Source of the DNA: Vibrio bivalvicida
GTDB taxonomy: Bacteria > Pseudomonadota > Gammaproteobacteria > Enterobacterales > Vibrionaceae
DNA length: 64,000 nt
Assembly (NCBI RefSeq): GCF_001399455.2
Contig: NZ_LLEI02000090.1
Span: forward strand, 1 to 64,000
Reading direction: 5' to 3'
In this document: positions 32,840 through 41,469 of the stretch, one piece after another
Numbering within the stretch: the stretch's first letter is position 1
How the letters are laid out: the number at the start of each line of letters is the position of its first letter
Notes under the pieces: generated by a model
Databases searched by the model: none
What the model was told of the DNA's origin: nothing
What the model saw: the letters and a program-made list of their open reading frames with translations, nothing else
Position numbers and translations under genes: made by a program

Positions 32840-33238
32840 TTAAGAAAACTCTTTTAGCACACGCTCTAAGATCGGCACATTAGCCTCTGGGAATGTATAT
32901 TTGCCAAGGTCGCTGATATCAACCCACTCGCCTTGCTGCCCCTCTTTTCCATAAGGTTGGCCGCTAAATTCAGTAACGGTAATAAAATCAAACTTTAAAG
33001 ACTTGTCAGGATAATCAAATTCAATATGTTCAAATAACGCTTGTTCAGTGGTTGTAATTCCAACTTCTTCTTCAAGCTCGCGAACCATAGCTTGCTCGAT
33101 GCTTTCACCCTGTTCTACTTTGCCGCCAGGAAACTCCCAAAAACCACCTTTATGCTTATCATCTGGGCGCTTAGTAATAAACACCTGCGATTTATCTCGG
33201 TTGAAGATAATTCCCGCTACGATATGAATTCGTTTCAT
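32840..33238 (-). CDS. mutT: 8-oxo-dGTP diphosphatase MutT
   Basis: Nudix hydrolase that removes oxidised guanine nucleotides and so prevents A-to-C transversions. The 132 residues are MutT length. The Nudix box is complete (GGKVEQGES ... RELEEEVGI), preceded by ITKRPDDKHKGGFWEFPGG. Located about 120 bp downstream of secA on the same strand but after the secA terminator. Position next to secA is the usual one in gammaproteobacteria. Confidence 0.95.
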   Translation of the reverse strand: MKRIHIVAGIIFNRDKSQVFITKRPDDKHKGGFWEFPGGKVEQGESIEQAMVRELEEEVGITTTEQALFEHIEFDYPDKSLKFDFITVTEFSGQPYGKEGQQGEWVDISDLGKYTFPEANVPILERVLKEFS

Positions 33239-33309
33239 CAGACTTCCTATTTACTTTCCATTGTCATGCCCTGCATTGTGGCTGACGATTATTAAGATAA
33301 CCATTAGAT

Positions 33310-33336
33310 AAAAAAAGAGCCGCCTAAGCGACTCTA
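33310..33336 (-). terminator. secA terminator
   Basis: AGAGTCGC-TTAG-GCGGCTCT stem (with a mismatch) followed on the minus strand by T7. It lies about 30 bp past the secA stop. Confidence 0.8.
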
Positions 33337-33363
33337 AAATTAATACTTGTTTGAGGCAAAGCA

Positions 33364-36093
33364 TCAACCGATTTTGCCGTGGCATTGCTTGTACTTTTTA
33401 CCACTACCACATGGGCAAGGCTCATTACGGCCTACTTTACGCTCTTCACGGACCATTGGTTGGTGAGCGCCTTCGTCTTCTTCTTCACCATCCGAAAGCT
33501 GGCTTTGCGCTGATGCATGCTGGGCTTGAGCATGGCGAGCCGCTTCCTCAGCTTGAGCACGACGCTGCTCTTCCATGCGCTCAACTTCTTCTTGTTGCTG
33601 AACGCGAACTTTAGACAGAATGGTAATCACATCTGACTTCAGTGCGTCTAGCAGTCCTTCAAATAGCTCAAACGACTCACGCTTGTACTCTTGTTTCGGG
33701 TTTTTCTGTGCGTAACCACGAAGGTGAATACCTTGGCGAAGGTGATCCATAGCTGCTAGGTGTTCTTTCCATAACGTATCTAGCGTTTGTAGCATCACTG
33801 ATTTCTCGAAGTTGCGCAGCACTTGCTCACCAACGACTTCTTCCTTCTGCTTGTAAACCGTGATAGCCGTTTCGATAATCTTCTCACGAAGTGCTTCTTC
33901 GTAAAGTTTGTCATCCTCTTCGAGCCACTGCTTCACTGGCGCATCAAGATCAAAGTCATTTTTAAGGCGATCCTGTAGGCCTTCGACATCCCACATATCT
34001 TCAAGAGATTGTGGTGGGATGTATTCATCGATCACCGCTGTTAGCACGTCTTGACGGTTCTGTTCGATCATCTCGCTGATATCGTCAACAACCATCAACT
34101 CGTCGCGAAGTTCGTAAACAACCTTACGTTGGTCGTTGGCAACATCATCGTATTCAAGTAGCTGTTTACGAATATCGAAGTTACGGCCTTCAACTTTACG
34201 TTGCGCTTTTTCGATAGAACGAGATAGCATCTTAGATTCGATCGCTTCACCTTCATCCATACCGCTTTGAATTAAGCTTGCCATACGGTCAGAAGTGAAG
34301 ATACGCAGCAGAGAATCTTCCATTGATAAGTAGAAGCGAGATGAACCTGCATCACCTTGACGACCAGAACGACCACGCAGCTGGTTGTCGATACGGCGAG
34401 ATTCATGGCGCTCTGTACCAATAATGTGCAGACCACCTGCTTCTAGTACTTGGTCATGAATCACTTTCCAATCAGCTTTAATCTTATCGATCTGCTCTTG
34501 CGTTGGGCTTTCGAGCTTGTCAACTTGAGCCTGCCAGCTACCCCCCAATACGATATCAGTACCACGACCAGCCATGTTGGTTGCAATCGTTACAGCGCCA
34601 GGAGTACCTGCTTCAGCAACAATTTCGGCTTCTTTCTCGTGGAATTTTGCGTTCAGGACGTTGTGCTTAATCTTCGCTTTCTTCAGCGCATTAGACAGAA
34701 GCTCTGACTTTTCGATAGACACAGTTCCCACTAGAGAGGGCTGACCTTGTGCAACGCGTTCTTTAATATCCTCAATGATCGCATTGAACTTGTCAGCTTC
34801 GGTACGATAAACCACATCAGGCATATCGTTGCGAACCATTGGCTTGTTGGTTGGAATAACCACCGTTTCTAGACCGTAGATCGATTGGAACTCGAACGCT
34901 TCGGTATCCGCAGTACCTGTCATACCTGACAGTTTTTCGTATAAACGGAAGAAGTTCTGGAAGGTGATAGAAGCCAGAGTCTGATTCTCGTTCTGGATCT
35001 TAACGCCTTCTTTGGCTTCCACCGCTTGGTGTAAACCTTCAGACCAACGACGACCAGGCATAGTACGTCCTGTGTGTTCGTCAACGATAACCACTTCACC
35101 GTCTTCGTTAACGATGTAGTCAACGTTCTTTTCGAACAATACATGGGCACGAAGCGCTGCGTTCACGTGGTGCAATAAGCTGATATTAGTTGGAGAGTAA
35201 AGCGTATCGCCCTCTTCCATCAGGCCATTCTTGATCATCAATTCTTCAACAAATTCTTGACCTGTTTCGGTCAGATGAACTTGCTTAGATTTTTCGTCAA
35301 CCGTGTAGTGACCATCACCACGGTATTCTTCTGAATCTTCTTGATCTTGTTGTTGTAGATGAGGAATCAGAGTATTGATACGAATGTAAAGCTCTGAACT
35401 ATCTTCAGCAGGACCAGAGATAATCAGTGGTGTACGTGCCTCATCAATAAGAATCGAGTCGACCTCATCGACCACAGCAAAGAAACGCTCACGTTGCACA
35501 CGGTCTTCAGCGCGGAAAGCCATATTGTCACGAAGATAGTCGAAACCAAACTCGTTGTTCGTACCGTAAAGAATATCCGCTAGGTAAGCTTCTTTTTTCT
35601 CTTGAGGCGGCATGTTTGGCACGTTGATACCAACCGTCATGCCTAAGAATTCGAATAGAGGTCGGTTAGTTTCTGCGTCACGCTTAGCTAGGTAATCGTT
35701 GACGGTAACAATGTGTACGCCCTTTCCTGGTAGCGCGTTGAGATAGGCTGGTAGCGTAGCCGTTAGCGTTTTACCTTCACCGGTACGCATTTCTGCAATT
35801 TGGCCTGCGTTTAGTACCATACCACCGATAAGCTGTACGTCGAAGTGGCGCATACCATATACACGCTTAGACGCTTCACGTACTGTGGCGAATGCTTCTG
35901 GTAGTAGTTTATCTAGAGTTTCACCCTGCTCTAAACGCTGACGGAACTCAACGGTTTTTGCTTTTAGCTCTTCATCAGAAAGTGCTTCAAACGCTGGTTC
36001 GTAATTATTAATCTCTTTTACAATTTTTCTCAGGCTGCGCAGTGTTCGATCATTGCGACTGCCAATCACCTTTGTCAGTAGCTTAGTTATCAT
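33364..36093 (-). CDS. secA: Preprotein translocase ATPase SecA
   Basis: Motor ATPase of the Sec pathway, at the SecYEG channel in the inner membrane. The 909 residues are full length. Walker A (MRTGEGKTLT), the DEVDSILIDEART Walker B region, the second nucleotide-binding fold with GTVSIEKSELL and TNMAGRGTDIVLGG, the helical scaffold, and the C-terminal zinc/SecB-binding tail NEPCPCGSGKKYKQCHGK are all present. A Gln/Ala/Glu-rich linker precedes the tail. There is no secM upstream. A 16-bp perfect palindrome lies 24 bp before its ATG. Confidence 0.98.
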   Translation of the reverse strand: MITKLLTKVIGSRNDRTLRSLRKIVKEINNYEPAFEALSDEELKAKTVEFRQRLEQGETLDKLLPEAFATVREASKRVYGMRHFDVQLIGGMVLNAGQIAEMRTGEGKTLTATLPAYLNALPGKGVHIVTVNDYLAKRDAETNRPLFEFLGMTVGINVPNMPPQEKKEAYLADILYGTNNEFGFDYLRDNMAFRAEDRVQRERFFAVVDEVDSILIDEARTPLIISGPAEDSSELYIRINTLIPHLQQQDQEDSEEYRGDGHYTVDEKSKQVHLTETGQEFVEELMIKNGLMEEGDTLYSPTNISLLHHVNAALRAHVLFEKNVDYIVNEDGEVVIVDEHTGRTMPGRRWSEGLHQAVEAKEGVKIQNENQTLASITFQNFFRLYEKLSGMTGTADTEAFEFQSIYGLETVVIPTNKPMVRNDMPDVVYRTEADKFNAIIEDIKERVAQGQPSLVGTVSIEKSELLSNALKKAKIKHNVLNAKFHEKEAEIVAEAGTPGAVTIATNMAGRGTDIVLGGSWQAQVDKLESPTQEQIDKIKADWKVIHDQVLEAGGLHIIGTERHESRRIDNQLRGRSGRQGDAGSSRFYLSMEDSLLRIFTSDRMASLIQSGMDEGEAIESKMLSRSIEKAQRKVEGRNFDIRKQLLEYDDVANDQRKVVYELRDELMVVDDISEMIEQNRQDVLTAVIDEYIPPQSLEDMWDVEGLQDRLKNDFDLDAPVKQWLEEDDKLYEEALREKIIETAITVYKQKEEVVGEQVLRNFEKSVMLQTLDTLWKEHLAAMDHLRQGIHLRGYAQKNPKQEYKRESFELFEGLLDALKSDVITILSKVRVQQQEEVERMEEQRRAQAEEAARHAQAQHASAQSQLSDGEEEDEGAHQPMVREERKVGRNEPCPCGSGKKYKQCHGKIG

Positions 36094-36413
36094 TTGCTAT
36101 GAATCTCTCTTTATTCAGATCGGGCCCGATCTACTTTTAATGCCTTCAGTCTCTAACAGTTTTGAACTAAGAATACTGAGATAAATCACTTTCCTCAGAT
36201 ATTGTGATGACAACTATAGATTTCAAGGCTTATATCACTATAAGTGGCGGATAGTTTATGGGATTTTGCCTCTCACAACCAATAACAAGGTGATTTGTTT
36301 GAAGCATTCTTTATTTTTTATCGTTATATGATTGAAGTTTATTCGTCTTAAGCTCTATCTTCGTTCTAGCCCATTGACTAAAATAGAATTGTCGACTTGA
36401 TTAGAGGCTCAAC
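36094..36413. other. secA-dciA divergent intergenic region
   Basis: 320 bp holding the two divergent promoters, not resolved by eye, and a perfect 16-bp palindrome AGATCGGGCCCGATCT (36117-36132) in the secA leader region. No secM-like frame is seen here. Confidence 0.55.
36117..36132. promoter_or_regulatory. Perfect 16-bp palindrome upstream of secA
   Basis: AGATCGGGCCCGATCT is self-complementary and GC-rich in the middle. It lies 24 bp before the secA start, in the probable 5' leader. It could be a protein-binding site or fold as a short hairpin; no known regulator is assigned. Confidence 0.4.
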
Positions 36414-36872
36414 ATGAGAGACCACCGCCCGACTTTAGGGGATGAGATAATTGCTGATTCACGACTATCCCAACTGCAACAACACGCTCAAGAGATCATA
36501 TTGATCAATCGAGAGCTAAAATCGATCCTGCCTAGAGGAACGGAAGATCATTGCCGGGTGGCAAACATTCGCGATAATCAACTGATCCTAGAAGTCGCAA
36601 GTGCCGGGATCAAAATGAAAATTGATTACGAACGGTTGAGTATCTTGAATCAGCTACGATCAAAAGGATTTGCCCGCTTGATTGCGGTGAGTGTCCAGAT
36701 CAACCCTGAACTGTATCGAAGTAAGAACCGTAGCGAAGATAAACCAAAACCTCGTGATCCAATATCCGGTACAGCGGCGCAGTATCTAGAAATGATCGCC
36801 ACAGGTGCATCGCCTAAAGTCAAAGCGAGATTAGAGAGCTTGGCAAAACTGGCGAAAAAAGATCAAAGTTAG
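36414..36872 (+). CDS. DUF721 family protein, DciA-like helicase operator
   Basis: 152-residue DUF721/DciA-type protein. DciA is the ancestral loader of the replicative helicase DnaB in bacteria that lack DnaC/DnaI, including Vibrio. The conserved domain is seen from about residue 25 to 110 (ILINRELKSILP, NQLILEVASAGIKMKIDYERLSIL), followed by a basic disordered tail with RSKNRSEDKPKPRDPIS. Divergent from secA, convergent with lpxC. The link to helicase loading is family knowledge. Confidence 0.85.
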   Translation: MRDHRPTLGDEIIADSRLSQLQQHAQEIILINRELKSILPRGTEDHCRVANIRDNQLILEVASAGIKMKIDYERLSILNQLRSKGFARLIAVSVQINPELYRSKNRSEDKPKPRDPISGTAAQYLEMIATGASPKVKARLESLAKLAKKDQS

Positions 36873-36922
36873 CCGAGACAGGCAAACAAAGCCTAAAGCT
36901 TATTTAGGATGGGGCATAAAAC

Positions 36923-36951
36923 AAAAAAGCCAGACTCTCGTCCGGCTTTTT
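36923..36951. terminator. Bidirectional terminator between dciA-like gene and lpxC
   Basis: GCCAGAC / GTCCGGC stem with loop TCTC, flanked by A6 on one side and T5 on the other. It can end transcription of both convergent genes. Confidence 0.9.
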
Positions 36952-36964
36952 CTAATCAATCTTG

Positions 36965-37882
36965 TTATGCCATAACCACGTTTGGTTCTGCAAATGCAAC
37001 TGGTGATGTCGCTTCTTCTTCGAAAGTTACCCATTCCCATGCTTCTTGATCTGCAAGCACTGAACGAAGTAATTGGTTATTCAAACCGTGACCAGATTTA
37101 AACGCGCGGAACTCACCAATGATTGGGTGGCCGCACATATAAAGGTCACCAATAGCATCCAACACTTTGTGAGTAACAAACTCATTGTCAAAGCGCAGAC
37201 CTTCTTCGTTAAGAATACGATATTCGTCTAATACGATGGCACAATCAAAGCTACCACCTAAACATAGGTTTTGCGACTGTAAGTACTCAATATCGCGCAT
37301 GAAACCAAAAGTACGTGCACGAGAGATATCTTTGACAAAGCCTTGCGATGAGAAATCAAACAGTAGGTGCTGCTCGTCAGATTCAATGGCTGGGTGGTTG
37401 AACTCGATTTCGAAGTCCATACGGAAACCGTTGAATGGCACGAATTCAGCCCACTTATCGTCATCTTCAAAGCGTACTGGCTTTTTGATGCGGATAAAAC
37501 GTTTTGGTGTATTTTGCTCTTCAATACCTGCTTGTTGGAGCAGGAACACGAATGGGCTAGCACTGCCATCCATGATTGGAATCTCTGGAGCATCAACTTC
37601 AACGATGATGTTATCGATACCCATTCCCGCTAGAGCTGCGTTTAAGTGCTCAACAGTAGAGATACGTACACCTTCGTCATTAACCAGTGCTGTACATAGC
37701 ATTGTATCGCGAACGGACGCAGGATCCGCAGGAAAATCTACAGGAGGATTCACATCAGTACGGCGATAAACGATGCCAGTATTTGCAGCAGCAGGGCGCA
37801 GAGTAAGCGTGACTTTACGACCAGAGTGGAGACCCACACCAGTTGTTTTCACTATTTCTTTCAGAGTACGTTGTCTGATCAT
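36965..37882 (-). CDS. lpxC: UDP-3-O-acyl-N-acetylglucosamine deacetylase
   Basis: Zn2+ enzyme for the committed step of lipid A synthesis. The 305 residues are full length with two related LpxC domains: GLHSGRKVTLTL at the N terminus, zinc-ligand His in STVEHLNAALAGMGIDN, HKVLDAIGDLYM and the catalytic His of KSGHGLNNQLL. It follows ftsZ by 97 bp on the minus strand, its usual place at the end of the dcw cluster, with a hairpin between. Confidence 0.98.
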   Translation of the reverse strand: MIRQRTLKEIVKTTGVGLHSGRKVTLTLRPAAANTGIVYRRTDVNPPVDFPADPASVRDTMLCTALVNDEGVRISTVEHLNAALAGMGIDNIIVEVDAPEIPIMDGSASPFVFLLQQAGIEEQNTPKRFIRIKKPVRFEDDDKWAEFVPFNGFRMDFEIEFNHPAIESDEQHLLFDFSSQGFVKDISRARTFGFMRDIEYLQSQNLCLGGSFDCAIVLDEYRILNEEGLRFDNEFVTHKVLDAIGDLYMCGHPIIGEFRAFKSGHGLNNQLLRSVLADQEAWEWVTFEEEATSPVAFAEPNVVMA

Positions 37883-37912
37883 CTACTTTGCCTCAGTAAA
37901 AATGCTACAAAT

Positions 37913-37938
37913 CACGGTCAATGGTGACATTGACCGTG
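37913..37938 (-). terminator. Hairpin between ftsZ and lpxC
   Basis: Perfect 11-bp stem CACGGTCAATG / CATTGACCGTG with loop GTGA. The T-tract on the minus strand is poor, so it may be a partial terminator or an mRNA stability element that separates ftsZ from lpxC expression. Confidence 0.55.
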
Positions 37939-37979
37939 CATGCTACCACAAAATTGAACAGTGTCAAATTGTAGTTATT

Positions 37980-39215
37980 TTAGTCAGCTTGACGACGTAA
38001 GAACGCAGGGATATCAAGATAGCCGCTTTCTTTATCTGCCTTAGGCGCTGCTGCACTTTGCCCCGCACCTGAACCAGACGGTGTTGATGTCGTTGGCTGA
38101 GGAGTTACCTGAGGTTTTTCTTGCAAAGTTGGTGCCGCTTTTTCTTCCACTTTATTGACAGTCTGCTGAGCAGGCGCTGTTTGTGGCTGAGTCTGCGGTT
38201 GAGCAACAGGAGCGACTTTCGCTTTGCCACCCGCAACTAAAGTAATATCAGGTTTCTTCTCGTTACCAATACCAGTCGCAACAACTGTCACACGGATTTC
38301 ATCAGCCATATCAGGATCTAATGAAGTACCGATTACAACGGTTGCGTTATCTGAAGCAAACGCTTTTACTGTGTTACCCACGGTTTCGAATTCATCTAGA
38401 CGCATATCTAGACCCGCCGTGATGTTAACTAGCACACCGCGTGCTCCAGCAAGATCGATATCTTCTAGAAGTGGGCTAGAAATTGCCATTTCTGCCGCTT
38501 CTTCAGCACGATCTTCGCCTTTAGCAACACCGCTACCCATCATGGCATGACCCATTTCTGACATCACTGTTCTTACGTCAGCAAAGTCGACGTTAATCAT
38601 GCCTGGACGAGTAATCAGTTCTGCAATACCTTGTACTGCATTCTTTAATACATCGTTCGCGCTAGCAAATGCTTCAAGTAGTGTAATACCACGGCCAAGT
38701 ACCTTAAGAAGCTTCTCGTTAGGAATCGTAATTAACGAGTCCACGTGCTTAGAAAGCTCTTCGATACCTTGCTCAGCAAAAGCTAAACGCTTTTTGCCTT
38801 CGAAGCTAAATGGCTTAGTTACAACAGCAACCGTTAGGATACCTAACTCTTTTGCCACTTCTGCAATAACAGGAGCTGCTCCTGTACCAGTACCACCGCC
38901 CATACCAGCTGCGATAAATACCATATCGGCACCGTTTAGCTCTTCTTTAATGCGATCGCGATCTTCGAGAGCTGCGTCACGTCCTACTTGAGGGTTCGCA
39001 CCTGCTCCAAGACCTTTGGTCATATCACCACCAATCTGAATAACACTATTCACACTGGTTTTACGAAGCGCCTGAGCATCAGTATTAATACTAATGAACT
39101 CAACACCTTCGATGGATTCACGTACCATGTGTTCAACGGCGTTACCGCCACCGCCACCAACCCCAACGACCTTAATAACTGCGTCGTCAGACATTTCCAT
39201 CATCGGTTCAAACAT
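37980..39215 (-). CDS. ftsZ: Cell division GTPase FtsZ
   Basis: Tubulin-like GTPase forming the Z-ring at the cytoplasmic face of midcell. It has 411 residues: GGGGGNAVEHMV near the start, the GTP-binding signature GGGTGTGAAPV, the T7 loop NVDFADVRTVM, a Pro/Gln/Thr-rich linker (about 330-395) and the C-terminal conserved peptide DIPAFLRRQAD that binds FtsA and ZipA. It follows ftsA by 30 bp. Confidence 0.98.
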   Translation of the reverse strand: MFEPMMEMSDDAVIKVVGVGGGGGNAVEHMVRESIEGVEFISINTDAQALRKTSVNSVIQIGGDMTKGLGAGANPQVGRDAALEDRDRIKEELNGADMVFIAAGMGGGTGTGAAPVIAEVAKELGILTVAVVTKPFSFEGKKRLAFAEQGIEELSKHVDSLITIPNEKLLKVLGRGITLLEAFASANDVLKNAVQGIAELITRPGMINVDFADVRTVMSEMGHAMMGSGVAKGEDRAEEAAEMAISSPLLEDIDLAGARGVLVNITAGLDMRLDEFETVGNTVKAFASDNATVVIGTSLDPDMADEIRVTVVATGIGNEKKPDITLVAGGKAKVAPVAQPQTQPQTAPAQQTVNKVEEKAAPTLQEKPQVTPQPTTSTPSGSGAGQSAAAPKADKESGYLDIPAFLRRQAD

Positions 39216-39245
39216 GTGTTATCTCCGTTTTTCCTGCTGCTCAGG

Positions 39246-40508
39246 TTAAAACTCTTTTTGTATCCAATTACGCAAACGACCAAACAACCCCGTTACTGAC
39301 GAGCGCGTCGGCTCGTTGTACTCAGTATCGTCGTTAATTTGACTGTCTCTCGCATAATGAAGTAAACCAACTGCCGTAGAATGATACGGCTCTTTTACAT
39401 AATCTGTTAAGCCGCTCACCTCTAGAGGTTTGCCGACTCTTACTTGGTTGCGGAATACACGTTCCGCACACTCGACCAGCCCTTCAATCTGTGCCGCTCC
39501 ACCGGTGAGCACCACTCCTGCTGCTAGGTGATGTTTAATCCCTTCTTCGCGCAGCTTCTCTTGAACTGTATCGATAGTTTGGTTAACCAGTCCCATTAAC
39601 TCAGTATAACGAGGCTCAATCACTTCAGACAAAGTCTGTCTTTGCAAACTGCGTGATGGACGCCCGCCAACGCTAGGAACGTTAACCGTGTCATCTTTGC
39701 TGACTAACTCACTTAGAGCACAGCCATATTTTACTTTTATCTCTTCCGCATCACTCACTGGTGTACCGAAAGCAAAAGCAATATCACTTGTCACAGCATT
39801 ACCCGCGTACGAAAACACTTCTGTATGGCGTAAAGCGCCGCCAGTCCAAATGGAAACATCCATAGTACCAGCACCAATATCGACAACACATACGCCCAGT
39901 TCTCGCTCATCTTCTGTGATAACCGCATTACTCGCTGCTAAACCAGAATAAACAAGATGCTCGACTTTAAGTCCACATCGCTCGACTGCTTTTATGATAT
40001 TTCTCGCCATATCATTGTGACAAGAGATTAGGTGTACGCTAACTTCCATGCGTACTCCTGATAAACCTAGCGGATTTTTAATCCCTTCTTGATAATCAAT
40101 CGTAAATTCTTGAGGAATTACATGCAGAATGCGTTGTTCGTCACCAATTTTGATCGATTTTGCCGTATGGATTGCACGATCCATATCTTCTTGAGAAACC
40201 TCTTCATCAGAGATAGTTCCCATGCCTTTTTCTATACGACTGGCAATGTGACGCCCTGACAGCGAAATAAATACATTGCTAATTTGGCACTCTGCCATCA
40301 ATTCGGCTTGGTCAACAGCACGCTGAACCGACTTAACCACCGATTCAAGGTCGTTAACACCACCTTTGTCCATCCCGCGAGACGGGCTACTGCCTGCGCC
40401 AATAATGTTAATTTGACCATCAGGCAATACTTCGCCTACGAGAGCCGATACGGTAGCAGTGCCTATATCAAGACCAACAATAATGTTGTCATCAGCGGTC
40501 TTAGTCAT
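39246..40508 (-). CDS. ftsA: Cell division protein FtsA
   Basis: Actin-like ATPase anchoring FtsZ to the membrane. It has 420 residues: the phosphate-1 loop IIVGLDIGTATVSALVGE, VVDIGAGTMDVSIW, VVLTGGAAQIEGL and a C-terminal amphipathic membrane-targeting helix LFGRLRNWIQKEF. Its start overlaps the ftsQ stop by eight bases, indicating coupled translation. Confidence 0.98.
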   Translation of the reverse strand: MTKTADDNIIVGLDIGTATVSALVGEVLPDGQINIIGAGSSPSRGMDKGGVNDLESVVKSVQRAVDQAELMAECQISNVFISLSGRHIASRIEKGMGTISDEEVSQEDMDRAIHTAKSIKIGDEQRILHVIPQEFTIDYQEGIKNPLGLSGVRMEVSVHLISCHNDMARNIIKAVERCGLKVEHLVYSGLAASNAVITEDERELGVCVVDIGAGTMDVSIWTGGALRHTEVFSYAGNAVTSDIAFAFGTPVSDAEEIKVKYGCALSELVSKDDTVNVPSVGGRPSRSLQRQTLSEVIEPRYTELMGLVNQTIDTVQEKLREEGIKHHLAAGVVLTGGAAQIEGLVECAERVFRNQVRVGKPLEVSGLTDYVKEPYHSTAVGLLHYARDSQINDDTEYNEPTRSSVTGLFGRLRNWIQKEF

Positions 40509-41283
40509 CTGTAGTCTCTTGTTCTAACTCTTGTTCTGGGAACCATCCAATTGATGCTCCCGTATCATACCTGAGGTCGATGTAGCTCACTCGCTGAGTA
40601 TCACTACCCAAATTCTTATAAAGCGAAATAAAGCGTTCTATCCGCTCTTCCAACGACTCTTTGCCTAGTTCTAAACGAATACCATTATCGAGGATGATTT
40701 GCCACGCTCGACGATCATTTAAAACCAACGATGTCATCGTTAGATTAAGTGCCTCAAATCTAGGGCTAATGCCGCGCCATACCTGAAGTACTTCTTCACT
40801 TGTACCTTTCGGTCCATATAACTTGACCCGTTCTTCTTCTAACTTGCCAATATCACCATCAAAAACCTGACCGTAATCATTGAGCAATGCATTACCGTTC
40901 CAGATGGCTTCTGCATGATGTTCGGTAAGAAAAACTTTAACCGTGTCTGGCCACTGTTTACGAATCGAGGCATGAGATACCCAAGGGATCGACTCCGCCA
41001 TGTTCTGCAACACATTCACATCCTGAGACATAAATGTTCCAACATGTTCAAGGCGAGCAAATACGCGTTGAACATCTAAAGCAGAGACATAGTGTAATTC
41101 ACCCTGAAGCACTATTTTCGAAAGGGGGAGACGTTGGTCATCCCACATCCAAGAGATCGTGGAGTAAAGGAGAGAGCCAATTAACAACAAGACCACTAGC
41201 AAGAAACTGCCACCAACGACATGTTCTTTTACCAGTGGCATAGCGGTTAAACGACGGCCTTCATTAAAAGCACTTTTAATCAA
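40501..41283 (-). CDS. ftsQ: Cell division protein FtsQ
   Basis: Bitopic divisome protein of the FtsQBL complex. 260 residues: a short cytoplasmic segment, one membrane helix near residues 25-48 (SFLLVVLLLIGSLLYSTISW), a periplasmic POTRA domain (LSKIVLQGELHYVSALDVQ ...) and a beta domain. Between murC and ftsQ lie 186 bp without the ddl gene found there in E. coli. Confidence 0.95.
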   Translation of the reverse strand: MIKSAFNEGRRLTAMPLVKEHVVGGSFLLVVLLLIGSLLYSTISWMWDDQRLPLSKIVLQGELHYVSALDVQRVFARLEHVGTFMSQDVNVLQNMAESIPWVSHASIRKQWPDTVKVFLTEHHAEAIWNGNALLNDYGQVFDGDIGKLEEERVKLYGPKGTSEEVLQVWRGISPRFEALNLTMTSLVLNDRRAWQIILDNGIRLELGKESLEERIERFISLYKNLGSDTQRVSYIDLRYDTGASIGWFPEQELEQETTDD

Positions 41284-41469
41284 AGTCCATAGTCCTTGCC
41301 ATTAGCTCGCTTATTCTTTCCCTATCTCAATTCGTACAATAGAGGCAAAAGCACTTACTTTAACCTTCGGATTATACTGGCGTCCAAGAAAGTATCAAAC
41401 ACTGAAAGTGATAAATCACTACTTAAAATTCAATAAGTGACGCAAATACCCAAAATTCGATGTTTTAAA

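Noticed and set aside
37185..37769. 194-codon plus-strand frame inside lpxC
   Set aside because: It is antisense to lpxC, rich in Ser and Arg in the way of shadow frames, and has no start signal.
38224..38991. Long plus-strand frames inside ftsZ
   Set aside because: Antisense shadows of a conserved gene; low-complexity Ser/Ala/Pro composition typical of reverse-frame reading.
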